Part shown: piece by piece, positions 1 through 10,099 of the stretch
How the letters are laid out: each line of letters begins with the position of its first letter
Numbering within the stretch: position 1 is the first letter of the stretch
From: Liopterus haemorrhoidalis
Lineage: Eukaryota; Arthropoda; Insecta; Coleoptera; Dytiscidae
Direction of reading: 5' to 3'
Assembly (NCBI GenBank): GCA_963971575.1
Contig: OZ020611.1
Span: 242,940,654 to 243,004,653 of the forward strand
Length of the DNA stretch: 64,000 bases
The notes under the pieces: generated by a model
Databases searched by the model: none
Seen by the model: the letters and a program-made list of their open reading frames with translations, nothing else
What the model was told of the DNA's origin: nothing
Position numbers and translations under genes: made by a program

Positions 1-146
1 AACTTGAACTAAAAACAATATTTTTACAGTGTAATAGGGATGACGTTCTAAACCAATCCGAAGCAAGGATAAACAGCTCCTATCTTCTTACACACATTTT
101 TCTACTTTGAAATAGACCATAGGTTGCGAGATATTTAAACATATAT
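1..146. other. Window edge, presumed intron 1 of cuticle gene 1
   Basis: AT-rich sequence without an open frame. By analogy with the two complete paralogues, the 12-nt first coding exon (an MYxK-type start) and the promoter of gene 1 should lie upstream of the window. I see no ATG followed by a splice donor in a suitable place here. Confidence 0.5.
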
Positions 147-462
147 AGGCTATTCCAAACGTTTAGGCGGAACTAGATTTTGAAATCTAGTAATTTTTAT
201 CTATTAATTCGGACTTTTGGTCATTTTGTTTAAGCTTTGTAAATCATACTCACATTGCAAATTCTAGATTAATAGATTCTCATTATAAAATATCCTGTTC
301 AATGCATTTTAATTTTTTGTTATTCTTAATAAAAATTTCCCATTTATTTATTTTTTTGTCTTCAAAATTTAAAAAAATTGTATTATATTTTTTTACATAT
401 GTCATTATTTTTCATGGTTTCACTGTTTGAATTTTAAATTTTTACATATCGAACGTGAAACG
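147..462. repeat. Truncated copy of the GGCGGAACTAG MITE family
   Basis: This matches the full-length MITEs at 44627-45033 and 63430-63837: it begins near the terminal ctattccaaacg and gcggaactag motifs and follows the same internal order (AAGCTTTGTAAATCATACT, then the A/T-rich core). It stops matching at about 462, so the second inverted terminus is lost. It sits in the presumed first intron of cuticle gene 1. Confidence 0.7.
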
Positions 463-525
463 CTGTGTTTTTGTTTTGCTATATATCATACTTATTATTT
501 AATATTCATATTAACATTGTTGCAG

Positions 526-654
526 GTCGTCGTACTCTGCTCCTTGGCTGCTTTGGCAGTAGCCCAGTATGGACATGGAGGTTACGGACAGGAAGGTCTT
601 GGTGCCGGTCTCGCTTATGGTCATGGACACGAGGGCCACCAAGTCGATTATCAT
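526..654 (+). CDS. Gene 1, exon 2 (signal peptide and linker)
   Basis: The acceptor tgcag ends at 525 and the donor gtaagt starts at 655. The exon has 43 whole codons, so both flanking introns are phase 0, the same as in genes 2 and 3. It encodes the end of the signal peptide (cleavage likely near AVAQ) and a [19 protein letters not shown] spacer ending D-Y-H. Confidence 0.88.
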
Positions 655-1501
655 GTAAGTTATTATTATTATTATGGGGTTTGTCAGGTCTTGACAAGCG
701 TCCACTAATCTCAAACTTCAGCAACCTTTTGAGCCGCGTCATACTAGAGACTAGTGGAGCTAAATACACACGACTGCATCCCAAACCCTGAAGATATGCA
801 GCCGCAGAAATTTCGCCAGATCTAATTCCCGCTCAACGCGGAGTGACCCGAGCAGCATTGCTTTCTGCATCTTGTAAATCAAAATCTTGATTTCCCTTCG
901 ATAGGAGGCTTTCATACCACCCAAAACACCAACTATCAGGACTACAAGCTTAACTTTATACCCTGGATACAGCTTTCTAAGCTCGGACAAGAGATCCATA
1001 TACTTGGACCTCTTTTCCTCTCCCCTCCCTTGAGAGAGATATTCTTCTCAGCTGNNNNNNNNNNNNNNNNNNNNNNNNNNNNNNNNNNNNNNNNNNNNNN
1101 NNNNNNNNNNNNNNNNNNNNNNNNNNNNNNNNNNNNNNNNNNNNNNNNNNNNNNNNNNNNNNNNNNNNNNNNNNNNNNNNNNNNNNNNNNNNNNNNNNNN
1201 NNNNNNNNNNNNNNNNNNNNNNNNNNNNNNNNNNNNNNNNNNNNNNNNNNNNNNAGACGTAGTTAAGGGCGAATACTCCCTGGTGGAACCAGACGGCACC
1301 ACCCGTGTTGTCAAGTACACCGCCGACAAGCACAACGGTTTCAACGCTGTCGTAGAGCGTCATGGACATGCCGCCCATCCAGCCCATGGTCACGGACAGG
1401 CTGCCGCTGGTTACGGTGGACATGCCGCTGCTGGATACGGTGCCGCTAGTTCCTATGCCAATGGTGGTCTCGCCAATGGACACCATGGTTATGGATATTA
1501 A
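526..1501 (+). CDS. RR-2 cuticular protein (CPR family), gene 1, partial
   Basis: Structural protein of the chitinous exoskeleton; the extended R&R (RR-2) domain binds chitin fibres in hard cuticle, and the signal peptide sends it out of epidermal cells. Visible coding parts are 526-654 (hydrophobic signal segment [14 protein letters not shown] then a Gly/His/Tyr-rich stretch) and 1255-1501 ([21 protein letters not shown], then [13 protein letters not shown] and a His/Gly/Ala/Tyr tail ending in TAA). The reading frame across the gap is inferred from gene 2, whose last exon is nearly identical after its GDVVKG. The first coding exon is outside the window and the acceptor plus the first ~25 residues of the RR-2 domain are hidden by the N gap, so the protein is incomplete. 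Nothing visible suggests a pseudogene. Exact CPR orthology cannot be set from sequence alone. Confidence 0.9.
655..1254 (+). other. Gene 1 intron 2 with assembly gap
   Basis: The intron starts with gtaagt at 655. Bases 1055-1254 are exactly 200 Ns, a placeholder size, so the true length is unknown. The acceptor and the first part of exon 3 fall in the gap. The readable part holds a retroelement fragment on the other strand. Confidence 0.85.
760..1054 (-). pseudogene. Non-LTR retroelement ORF C-terminal fragment
   Basis: On the minus strand the reading frame gives [18 protein letters not shown] followed by a hydrophobic [13 protein letters not shown] stretch and, further on, [12 protein letters not shown]. 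This order ([11 protein letters not shown], hydrophobic VxIGxLG, then QKxxLLGSxRV) is the C-terminal end seen in reverse-transcriptase ORFs of many animal LINEs. It runs out of the N gap and no catalytic part is visible. It is a relic inside intron 2 of cuticle gene 1. The assignment to a LINE clade is not possible. Confidence 0.55.
1255..1501 (+). CDS. Gene 1, exon 3 (RR-2 domain end and C-terminal tail), 5' end in gap
   Basis: The first base completes a Gly codon by comparison with gene 2, and the frame continues from 1256 (DVVKGEYS) to the TAA at 1499-1501. It holds the second half of the chitin-binding RR-2 core (aromatic residues in EYS, KYTAD and GFNAVV) and a low-complexity tail rich in Gly, Ala, His and Tyr. 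Confidence 0.9.
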
Positions 1502-1590
1502 CTGTGATTTCATTATGTTGATGTTTTGAAAGCTTTAATAGGTTATGTTGTTTGTTTCATGTTTCATTTATCATTGTATGTTTCATCTTT

Positions 1591-1596
1591 AATAAA
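1591..1596 (+). terminator. Poly(A) signal of gene 1
   Basis: AATAAA 90 bp after the stop codon, followed by a T-rich stretch. Confidence 0.7.
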
Positions 1597-1696
1597 CTTT
1601 ATTTTTTTGTAAGTTTTTGATGATTTTATTTATTATTCTATACACCAGGAGCTTCAAAATATTAGGTTGATGCAATATTTCCATCAGAAGTGTTAT

Positions 1697-2512
1697 AGGG
1701 GAAAAATTTTAAGATCGTAGCGCCACGCGGATTTTTTTGAAACCATTCTAAATCAGATACCACTTGACATTTACTAGTAAATAATAGCGAAAAGTGTATC
1801 AAAAAACGACAAAAAAATAAATAATTGTTTGGGATTTTCTGATTTTGTGAAGTGACAACACTTGTAAACATTTAAAATACTACATTTTTTGATCTGGTTT
1901 TAAGTTATGGCGGTTTTCCATTGTCGATTATTTTAAATATATTGGGGGAAATAATAATTCCCGTGTTGTTTACCAAGGGGTAGAAATCTACAATGCTGGG
2001 CATATAATATTGTGTGGAGTCACTGAAAAAAACAGAGAGTTCATAAAGATTTATGCATTATGCCTAGAGACTTATGCATTACAAACCCACACACAATAAC
2101 AGGAAATTTCAAGATATGCGATAATAAATACAAAATTGAAAATATTTTTTGTAGTCACTATCATTAAAATGTAATGAGCAAACTTTGATATAAGGGCTCA
2201 CTTTTTTTCCAATTTTTAAATTGTTTATCTAAACATCGCGTCGATTCCTAACCTCTTGCTTTCCCAATTTTGTTTCGAACCGTACAGTGTCTGATATTAG
2301 TGGAAACAAATGAAACGATATTTCCGGGTTTCTTCTTTTCAATGAATTGCACATAGGCAAACAACAATATGTATTATACATTTTTCAATGATTACAATAA
2401 AACTTTAAAAACAAACTTCATACAAAACCAATACACAAAACGAAATGTTATCTGATGTACACAGGTTCATGAAACGCTCACCAGATGGTAGGGTGCTTAG
2501 CTGCAAATCCCT
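1697..2512 (+). mobile_element. Family D transposon copy 1 (AT target duplication)
   Basis: An 816-bp repeat that recurs at 5896-6829 in the same orientation with only scattered differences. It starts AGGGGAAAAATTT and ends AAATCCCT; read inwards the ends are AGGGGA and AGGGAT, flanked by AT on both sides. No transposase frame is visible. The AGGGG termini and AT duplication resemble those of the element at 50260-51195, so it may be a non-autonomous relative. Confidence 0.6.
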
Positions 2513-2519
2513 ATTGCAA

Positions 2520-4186
2520 ACTTTTTTTTCTACCGTATATCATATATCTCTAATAATACCATAATATATATTTTAACGTTTTTTTTTTTTTTTTTTTTTT
2601 ATTGTTGAAAAAATATTATTCAAATCCAGCCCAGGCAACACTGCGGGCAATCTTTTGTCACGCAAGAGCATAACGACTACAGATACATTGTTTATAATGC
2701 GACTATATGAAAAACTAACAGATTCTCTACTAGAAATGGAATCCCAGCAACCGGCCAGTTATTTATTTATTTTCCTAGTCGATATTTGCAAAATAAATTT
2801 ACGTACCTCTTCTCCAGCCATAACAAAATGTATTCATGCATATGCAAATATATTTTTTTAATTTTAGCTAAAATATGAAACGAAAATATTAATACTTAAA
2901 ATTTTTAATTTTTGTCAAAAAATTAAAATTTTGTCAAAATGAATGTATTTCAAAAATCAATTACCGTTCCTTAATCTGCACTTAAAGAGCTTCCATTTAA
3001 TATCCCCACAATAAAACTTAAATTAAAAAAAAAATCAATAACACAAAAACTGTAATATTTTCCAAAAACGAAATCGGATAAAAAATTCCGCTTGTACGTT
3101 TCCGGTTCATAGCAATGTACATTGCTTAGAATTTTTTCAGATTTTTAATTTAACCCCTTAGGGTTAAAAGGTGCGGGACACTGATTTTTTAGTACTTTTT
3201 TGGAAAAAATCGTATTAAAACAAAAAGTAATATAAAACTATTTCCCGTTCCTTTATCTACGTCTAAATAGTTTTCTTCTAATACCACACAATAAATTTTA
3301 AAAACATATTTTTTTTCGACCACAAAAAATCAATATTTTGTGAAAAACCAATTTATTCAAAATTTACTGTTTAACTATTACGGTTCCCATCAATGTACAT
3401 TAGTGATATTTTTTTCAGATTTTACATAATTTAAACCCTCTGGGAGAGAGGGTGGGGGACAAAAGTTTTTTCCATTATACGGACAAAAACCCCATAAAAA
3501 AAAAGATTTTTCACAAATAAAAATTTGTTTGTGCATCCACGCATTAAGAAGTTCATTTGATACCCTACTCAACATTTTTAAAAAATATTTATTTTTTCAT
3601 TAAATACATATTTGTTTATATACAGGCTGTTTGTTTGAAACGGGGCACCCCGAAAATCTCTTTTATTTGTACAAAAGATACAAAAAATCTTTAGAACAAA
3701 AGTTAAACTAGACAAAAAGGCCCATATAAAGGTTACTATAAGAATTCTGAGGCACTTCCGGTTTCACCGAAAATGATGTCAACTTTTGATCTAGCATAGG
3801 GAATCGATAATTTTATATTTTTTTCCCAAAAGTACATTAAATTAGCTTTACAATGACACCAAAAAATCATATTTTTATGTTAACCATTTCAAAATGGCGA
3901 CCATTTATTTACAAAATAATAATCAACATAGGTTTTACAAAGTTGAACGTAGCAAGCTTTGAAAACAATAAAAAAAGAAACAAAATATCCTGTATATCCC
4001 GCGCTGTATTTCTTTGAACTCACTATAGTTTTCCTATATGTGGGTCAAAAAGTTGTACAAGTATTCCAAATTTCAACTTTCTATGTTCAGCCGATTGGCT
4101 ACAATTTCTACCGTACAGACAGACCGACAGACACATCAGTGACGTTATAAGAGTTTTTTGGTGGTCATATCTACAAAATCCTAAAA
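2520..4186 (-). repeat. GTCT-type repeat family B, inverted copy with internal ~280-bp units
   Basis: Read on the minus strand this begins with the family-B end (agggttttgtagatatgacc, a GTCT tract, the GGCTGAACATAGAAAG region) and continues into three diverged units, each with ATATCAAATGA-like, GTACATTGATGGGAACC-like and CTGAAAAAA-type motifs (near 3520, 3240 and 2955 on the + strand). The inner part and its flank to 2520 match 22900-23970 in the opposite orientation, including GCAATCTTTTGTCACGCAAG. A shorter element (3619-3997) interrupts it. No protein is encoded. Short T runs lie near 2580. Confidence 0.6.
3619..3997 (+). mobile_element. Family E short repeat (TATACAGG termini)
   Basis: About 379 bp, starting TATACAGGCTGTTTG and ending ATATCCTGTATAT, so the termini are inverted copies of ATATACAGG. 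The body (CACTTCCGGTTTCACCG, AAATGGCGACCATTTATTT, TTGAACGTAGCAAGC) recurs at 5204-5452 (+) and 48128-48504 (-). It is inserted in a family-B repeat. Related ends occur at 44137-44535. Confidence 0.6.
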
Positions 4187-5203
4187 ACGCCTTGTGCTTA
4201 AATTAACTTGTTCGCTATGTGGTAATTGAGGGCTTAGTACTACGGCCACCAATCATATTTCTATCGAACACAGCGCCGCCTCCGGTAATGTCTGTTTTCA
4301 ATAGTACGATCTTATAATCATGACAGGGGGCGCCTTCTTCGTTAGGCGCCTTTGTGCAGTGCATAACCTTCACACCCACACAAAATGACTCTGACTTTTA
4401 TCCTAATCTAAATACGTATTATAAATGATTCAGTCGTATTTATTATTTTTATAAATTGCCACCAGTTCTGTATATGTTGGCAACTCTGTCTCGTATACAT
4501 TACCAATCACATTACAAAATAAACATGAATGCAAAAGAAATTCTAAAAATCTGTAACAATTATATAAGTGTAAAAACATTTAAATAAAATATCCATCTAT
4601 TAAATGTATCATTTCATTAATGTATTTTATGATGGTTACATAAGAGAAACTGGAGCAGCTGTCAATCAGCGGTGTGGTGTTGTGATCCAGCCGACCCAAC
4701 TGCTGGCGCTCAACACTCAGCACTCAGCGCACTCTCCGCTCAATCTGTATACAATTTCTCTTTTACTTATAATTGCATAATAATAGATAAGTTATTATCA
4801 ACAGCTGTCATTGTCAATAAACGATACTCTTGTAAAATTAATCACTTAGATAAAAATATATATTTTTATTATGTAGGTTGATTATGAAAATATGTAAATA
4901 TTGATTGAAAGGTAAAATAATGTAATTGTAGGTATTGATGAAAAGGAAGAGTCCAAAAGCACAACGAGCAAGATCTGGACTATACGCCCCGTATAGTGCG
5001 TCCTACAGTGTTCTAACACTTGTAGTCAAAAATTCTTTAGTTAGTTGAGCTCGATGGGCTGGTGCAATATCTTCATGCAAGCGCCAAGTATCTAGGCATG
5101 AATGTGGCCGTAAGTTTGGAAAAGACTGAATAATCTGAGGCAAACAAAACTCAACGTACCACCCTAACTAATATTCGCCGAATTCTCGTAATACTCCCTT
5201 GCT
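4187..5203. other. Intergenic, no gene seen
   Basis: No open frame with recognisable protein. A short perfect hairpin GGCGCCT...AGGCGCC lies near 4328-4351. The rest is AT-rich and unassigned. Confidence 0.5.
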
Positions 5204-5452
5204 TTCTGAGGCACTTCCGGTTTCACCGGAAATGATGTCAACTTTTGATCTAGCATAGGGAATCGATAATTTTATATTTTTTTCCTAAAAGTACATTAAA
5301 TTAGCTTTACAATGACATCAAAAAGTCATATTTTTATGTTAACCATTTCAAAATGGCGACCATTTATTTACAAAATAATAATCAACATAAGTTTTACAAA
5401 GTTGAACGTAGCAAGCTTTGAAAACAATAAAAAAAGAAATAAAATATCTCTA
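5204..5452 (+). repeat. Family E repeat, 5'-truncated copy
   Basis: From GAGGCACTTCCGGTTTCACC to the GAAATAAAATATCTCTAA end this follows the element at 3619-3997 almost base for base, but lacks the first ~125 bp with the TATACAGG terminus. Confidence 0.65.
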
Positions 5453-5895
5453 AAATAAACTGTTATAACTAATTATTATATGAAATAACTTAAATTTTAA
5501 TTTTCCAATTAAATGTTTTATAAATAACAAGAGTTTAATAGTTTATTTTGCTTATTTTTGTTTGAAAAAAAAATTGTTTCTTGCCACTCTCCGTATATCA
5601 GAACCATATCTGTCATCTCTTCGTTGGTATATCGTACATAAACCATAATTAGGTAAAGATAACGACTTACTACCAATTAATACAATTTTTTTTTTCAAAT
5701 ATATAAAAAAAAATCATAAAAATTATGTATAATTGGACCCCCCAAGCCAAAAATCTGTGTGCGCCACAGCTCTCTAAAGATACTATTTTGGCTCCGACAG
5801 TTAATTCTTTTAAGGCCAAGGTTTCCTCCAGGTTCGAACGAAAATTTTATATTTTCATTATTTATCTCTATTATTTATTTTTTGTATGTATTTAT
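5453..5895. other. Intergenic, no gene seen
   Basis: Very AT-rich filler between two repeats. Short open frames have no recognisable composition. Confidence 0.5.
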
Positions 5896-6829
5896 AGGGG
5901 AAAAATTTTAAGATCGTAGCGCCACGCGGATTTTTTTGAAATCATTCTAAATCAGATACCACTTGACACTTACTAGTAAATAATAGCGAAAAGTGTATCA
6001 AAAAACGACAAAAAATAAATAATTGTTTGGGATTTTCTGATTTTGTGAAGTGACAACACTTGTAAACATCTAAAATACTACTTTTTGTAATCTGGTTTTA
6101 AGTTATGGCGGTTTTCCATTGTCGATTATTTTAACTATATTGGGGGAAATAATAATTCCCGTGTTGTTTACCAAGGGGTAGAAATCTACAATGCTGGGCA
6201 TATAATATTGTGTGGAGTCACTGAAAAAAACAGAGAGTTCATAAAGATTTATGCGTTATGCCTACAAACTTGTGCATTACAAACCCACACACAATAACAG
6301 GAATTTTCAAGATATGCGATAATAAATACAAAATTGAAAATATTTTTTGTAGTCACTATCATTAAAATGTAATGAGCAAACTTTGATATAAGGGCTCACT
6401 TTTTTTCCAATTTTTAAATTGTTTATCTAAACATCGCGTCGATTCCTAACCTCTTGCTTTCCCAATTTTGTTTCGAACCGTACGGTGTCTGATATTAGTG
6501 GAAACAAATGAAACGATATTTCCGGGTTTCTTCTTTTCAATGAATTGCACATAGGCACACAACAATATGTATTATACATTTTTCAATGATTATAATAAAA
6601 CTTTAAAAACAAACTTCATACAAAACCAATACACAAAACGAAATGTTATCTGATGTACACAAGTTCATGAAACGCTCACCAGATGGTAGGGTGCTTAGCT
6701 GCAAATCCCTATAATAAAACTTTAAAAACAAACTTCATACAAAACCAATACACAAAACGAAATGTTATCTGATGTACACAAGTTCATGAAACGCTCACCA
6801 GATGGTAGGGTGCTTAGCTGCAAATCCCT
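5896..6829 (+). mobile_element. Family D transposon copy 2 with 119-bp tandem duplication
   Basis: Same element as 1697-2512, flanked by AT. Its last 119 bp (from ATAATAAAACTTTAAAAAC to GCAAATCCCT) are present twice in tandem, at 6592-6710 and 6711-6829. The two units are almost identical, so the duplication is recent relative to the split from copy 1. Confidence 0.65.
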
Positions 6830-6887
6830 ATACTATATGCTACTTTCTTTCAAAGCTTATGACAGCTTCATAATGTATGCTGTAAAG

Positions 6888-7373
6888 CAGTGGTTCCCAA
6901 CCTTTTTTGTGGTGAGCACCCCTTTGAACGTGAAAATAAGCTCCCGCACCCCCATAAAAAATGTGTTCAGATTTTTTCAGTTGAGTCATATTTATATGTC
7001 AAATTGAACAAAATAAAAAGTGAAGACCAAAAAAAAGGAAATCGCATGAATATTTCTTTAAAATTGATCAAATTATTTGATGTAGCATTCATCGGTTCTT
7101 AACCTTAATAAAATTAGAAACAAAATATACTTATTGAAAAATAATTCTTTATTATTATTTATTACAAAAAAAAATAATAATAGTACAGGGAAAAAATATA
7201 TAATGATTCTTATTCTGCCCAAAAACAATAAATAATACAGTAATACAAATCTAGACTATTTAAAATTTAAATAAACTAGATTTTTTATATAAATTTCTAT
7301 AAACCATCTCGCACCCCTCAAAATGCTTTCCCGCACTCCTGGGAGTGCCGGCACCCCCGGTTGGGAACCACTG
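6888..7373. mobile_element. hAT-type MITE, 8-bp target duplication ctgtaaag
   Basis: 486 bp with inverted ends cagtggttcccaacc and ggttgggaaccactg. The identical octamer ctgtaaag lies immediately outside both ends (6880-6887, 7374-7381), the diagnostic footprint of hAT transposition. The subtermini carry CACCCC / CGCACCCC motifs. No transposase is encoded. Confidence 0.92.
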
Positions 7374-7381
7374 CTGTAAAG

Positions 7382-8187
7382 ATTCACCAATTGTCCGCTA
7401 TTTAGCGTATCGCCTAGCTGCAATCTTCCCTACCTAATTTAAATATTTAATTTGATGACTTAACAAGCAATTTGAAAGTAATAATTGGGTAAAATTGGGG
7501 CAAATTCCATTGTTCTTATATTAAAATTACCAAGTTGAAAGAATAATGTCAAAATACACATGTTCCGCACCAATAAATAATAATTCTGACACCTGGTAGC
7601 TGGTAAGTTGACTAATGACGGAATCTGGAACATAATCGTTTTTCGCAACGGCGTTGATTTTCGTTACGCAATCAATTATTTCACATAGAAAGTCAAGTTC
7701 ATATTCGATACTATTTTTTGGAAAGGTGTTATAATATTTTTGGAATGTGTGTTTTGCTTTCAACCATTAGATATATTTCCTTACATTTGCTAATATGTTA
7801 ATTTTAGTTTTTAAACAATTTGTTTTGTTAATTAATATTTTATTATAAGTAGATATTTAGATGATATCTTATTTTGTTTTTATTTTCTTGATAACAATTT
7901 TAATTTTGTGTTACAACATTTTATGAAGGTTTTGACTTCCTTGTTTTGTAATTGGTGATTTGTTATATTTTATAATTATTAGTTGAATTAAGGCGCTCAC
8001 CCAGGGGTAGCCTACCCCGGGTAGAAGGGGACTCACGGGCTAGAGTCCCCCCCCCCCAGGACTCAGAAAACATGTGTTTTTTTACGTACATTTGTCAAAA
8101 TAGAAGTGAAAAAATTTGCTGACGTCCAAAATACAAGTATGACCTAAAAAAAGTCATCATTTGTATATTGGACGTGAGGACCTTTTT
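7382..8187. other. Intergenic, no gene seen
   Basis: AT-rich sequence with short meaningless frames. At 7995-8060 there is a C/G-rich patch (gggactcacgggctagag plus a C run) similar to 35945-36000, probably the end of a decayed repeat. Confidence 0.45.
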
Positions 8188-8708
8188 AGGGTTTTGTAGG
8201 TATGATCACCAAAAAACCCTTATAACGTCACTCATGTCTGTATGTCTGTTTGTCTGTACGGTAGAAATTGTTTCCAAACGGCTTAACATAAAAAGTTGAA
8301 ATTTGGTATGCTTATACAACTTTTTGGCTCACATATAGGAAAAATACTGAGAGTTCAAAAAAACACATCCCGAGATAAATATAAACAAATAGATACTTTA
8401 TATAAAAATAAATATTTTTTTTAAATTTTGACTGACATCAAATGAAACCTCTGATTGCGTGTATCAACAAACAAATTTTTATTTTTGAAAAATAATTTTT
8501 TTTTTATAGGATTTTCGCCAATAATTCGCCAAAAATGTGCTAAAAAAGTGCTTGTCCCGCTTTTATTTACTCAAAGAGGTTAAACTAAATATCTGAAAAA
8601 ATTATAGATAATGTACATTGAACTGAGTTTTTGAAAAATATTACAGTTTTTGTGTTTTTGACAAACTTAATTGTTTTTTTAACTCATTTGATTGTAGATT
8701 GCTGAAGG
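8188..8708 (+). repeat. GTCT-type repeat family B, copy ending at a mariner
   Basis: Begins agggttttgtaggtatgatc, then CACTCATGTCTGTATGTCTG, AAGTTGAAATTTGGTATGC, and one internal unit (ATCAAATGAAACCTCTGATT, CTGAAAAAATTATAGATAAT). It lacks the far end of the family and is joined directly to mariner copy 1. Confidence 0.6.
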
Positions 8709-10099
8709 TGAGCGTTTAAAAAAAAACAAGTTTGTGAAAAATTGGATATGTCTCGTGAAGGTTTTCGTTGTATGATTTTTTATGATTTTAGTAAAGGCCT
8801 AACTCAACAACAATGCATAGATTCGCTTCATTCAACTTTTGGTAATGAAGCACCAACAGAAAAGACAATTGGTTTACAGAATGTCGTCGTGGTCTTGCGT
8901 CCGTCAGTGATGAATCTCGTGAAAGTCGACCAAAATCGGTTGTGATTCAAAAAAACATCGATGCTGTGCGCAAAATGATTGAAGAAGATCGGCATGTGAC
9001 TTACCGTGAGACAGAGGCATCCTTTGGCATATCGCAGACTGCAATACATTCGATTTTGCATAAACATTTAGCTGTATAAAATATATGTTCTCGATGGATT
9101 CCGCATAATTTGACCGAATCTCAAAAAAGGTTCGTGTTGATCGGTGTAAGAGAATACAAAAAAAAATTCAACCTAGGCACTGCAAAATCCGTATACAATA
9201 TTGTTACAGGTGACGCTACTTGGATTTATTCATATGAACCGGGAACTAAGCAACAATCCACTGTTTGAGTCTTCCATGATGAACCGAATCCCACAAAAGT
9301 TGTTCGTTCACGAAGCACTTCCCAGAAAACGATCGCTTGTTTATTCGGTTGTACTGGACATGTCTCAACCATTCCTTTAGAGGTTCGGAGAACAATTAAT
9401 GCTGAATGGTATACAACAATTTGCTTGCCAGAAGTCATCGACAAAATCAGGAAAAACAACCCAAAACGTCGCATCATTCTTCATCATGATAATGCAAGCT
9501 CCCACACAGCACGTCAAACAATTGATTATTTGAAGGAGGAAAACATCGAATTAATGTCACATTGCCCGTATTCACCTGGTTTATTCCCTAACGACTTTTT
9601 TTTTGTTCCCCAATGTCAAACAAAACCTGTTGAAACTTTCGAAAACCATGTTTTTGATATACCAACTTCAGAGTGGAAAAATTGTTTCGAGAATTGGTTT
9701 GAACGCATGCAAAAGTGTATAATTCTTAACAGTGGCGCAGTCAGGATTTTGTCTTGGGGAGGGCCGAATCAAATTTCGACGCACGCGGGCCGCATACGGC
9801 CCTCAACCTAATTTTTTGTTGCCTCTGAAGCGGTAATCAAAATCACTTGAGCTTATTTAGGGGGGTAATATATTTAAAAAGTGTCTTCCCCTTTTCTGTT
9901 TATAAAAAAATGTCAAGAAACCCTTCGGGATATTTAAAGTTCCGTCACTGCTTATTATTTTGTATGTAAAATAAACTGCGACCCAAATTAGTTCGACGCC
10001 CCTGCTGTTGGATATTGATGTTTATAGCAAATAATAATTCCATTATTTGTTGATAAAAAAATGTAATTGTTAATCCATGTATCAAAAATTTTGATTCAC

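Noticed and set aside
506..784. Minus-strand frames across cuticle exon 2
   Set aside because: Shadows of the true + strand exon, with splice sites and signal peptide on the + strand.
1030..1513. Frames running through the N gap
   Set aside because: The Xs come from assembly Ns; no evidence of continuity.
9571..9580. Loss of a catalytic Asp in mariner copy 1 (SPGL instead of SPDL)
   Set aside because: The third catalytic Asp of D,D34D mariners is the one in FPND, 34 residues after the second; that one is intact. The SPDL Asp is conserved but is not counted in the triad.
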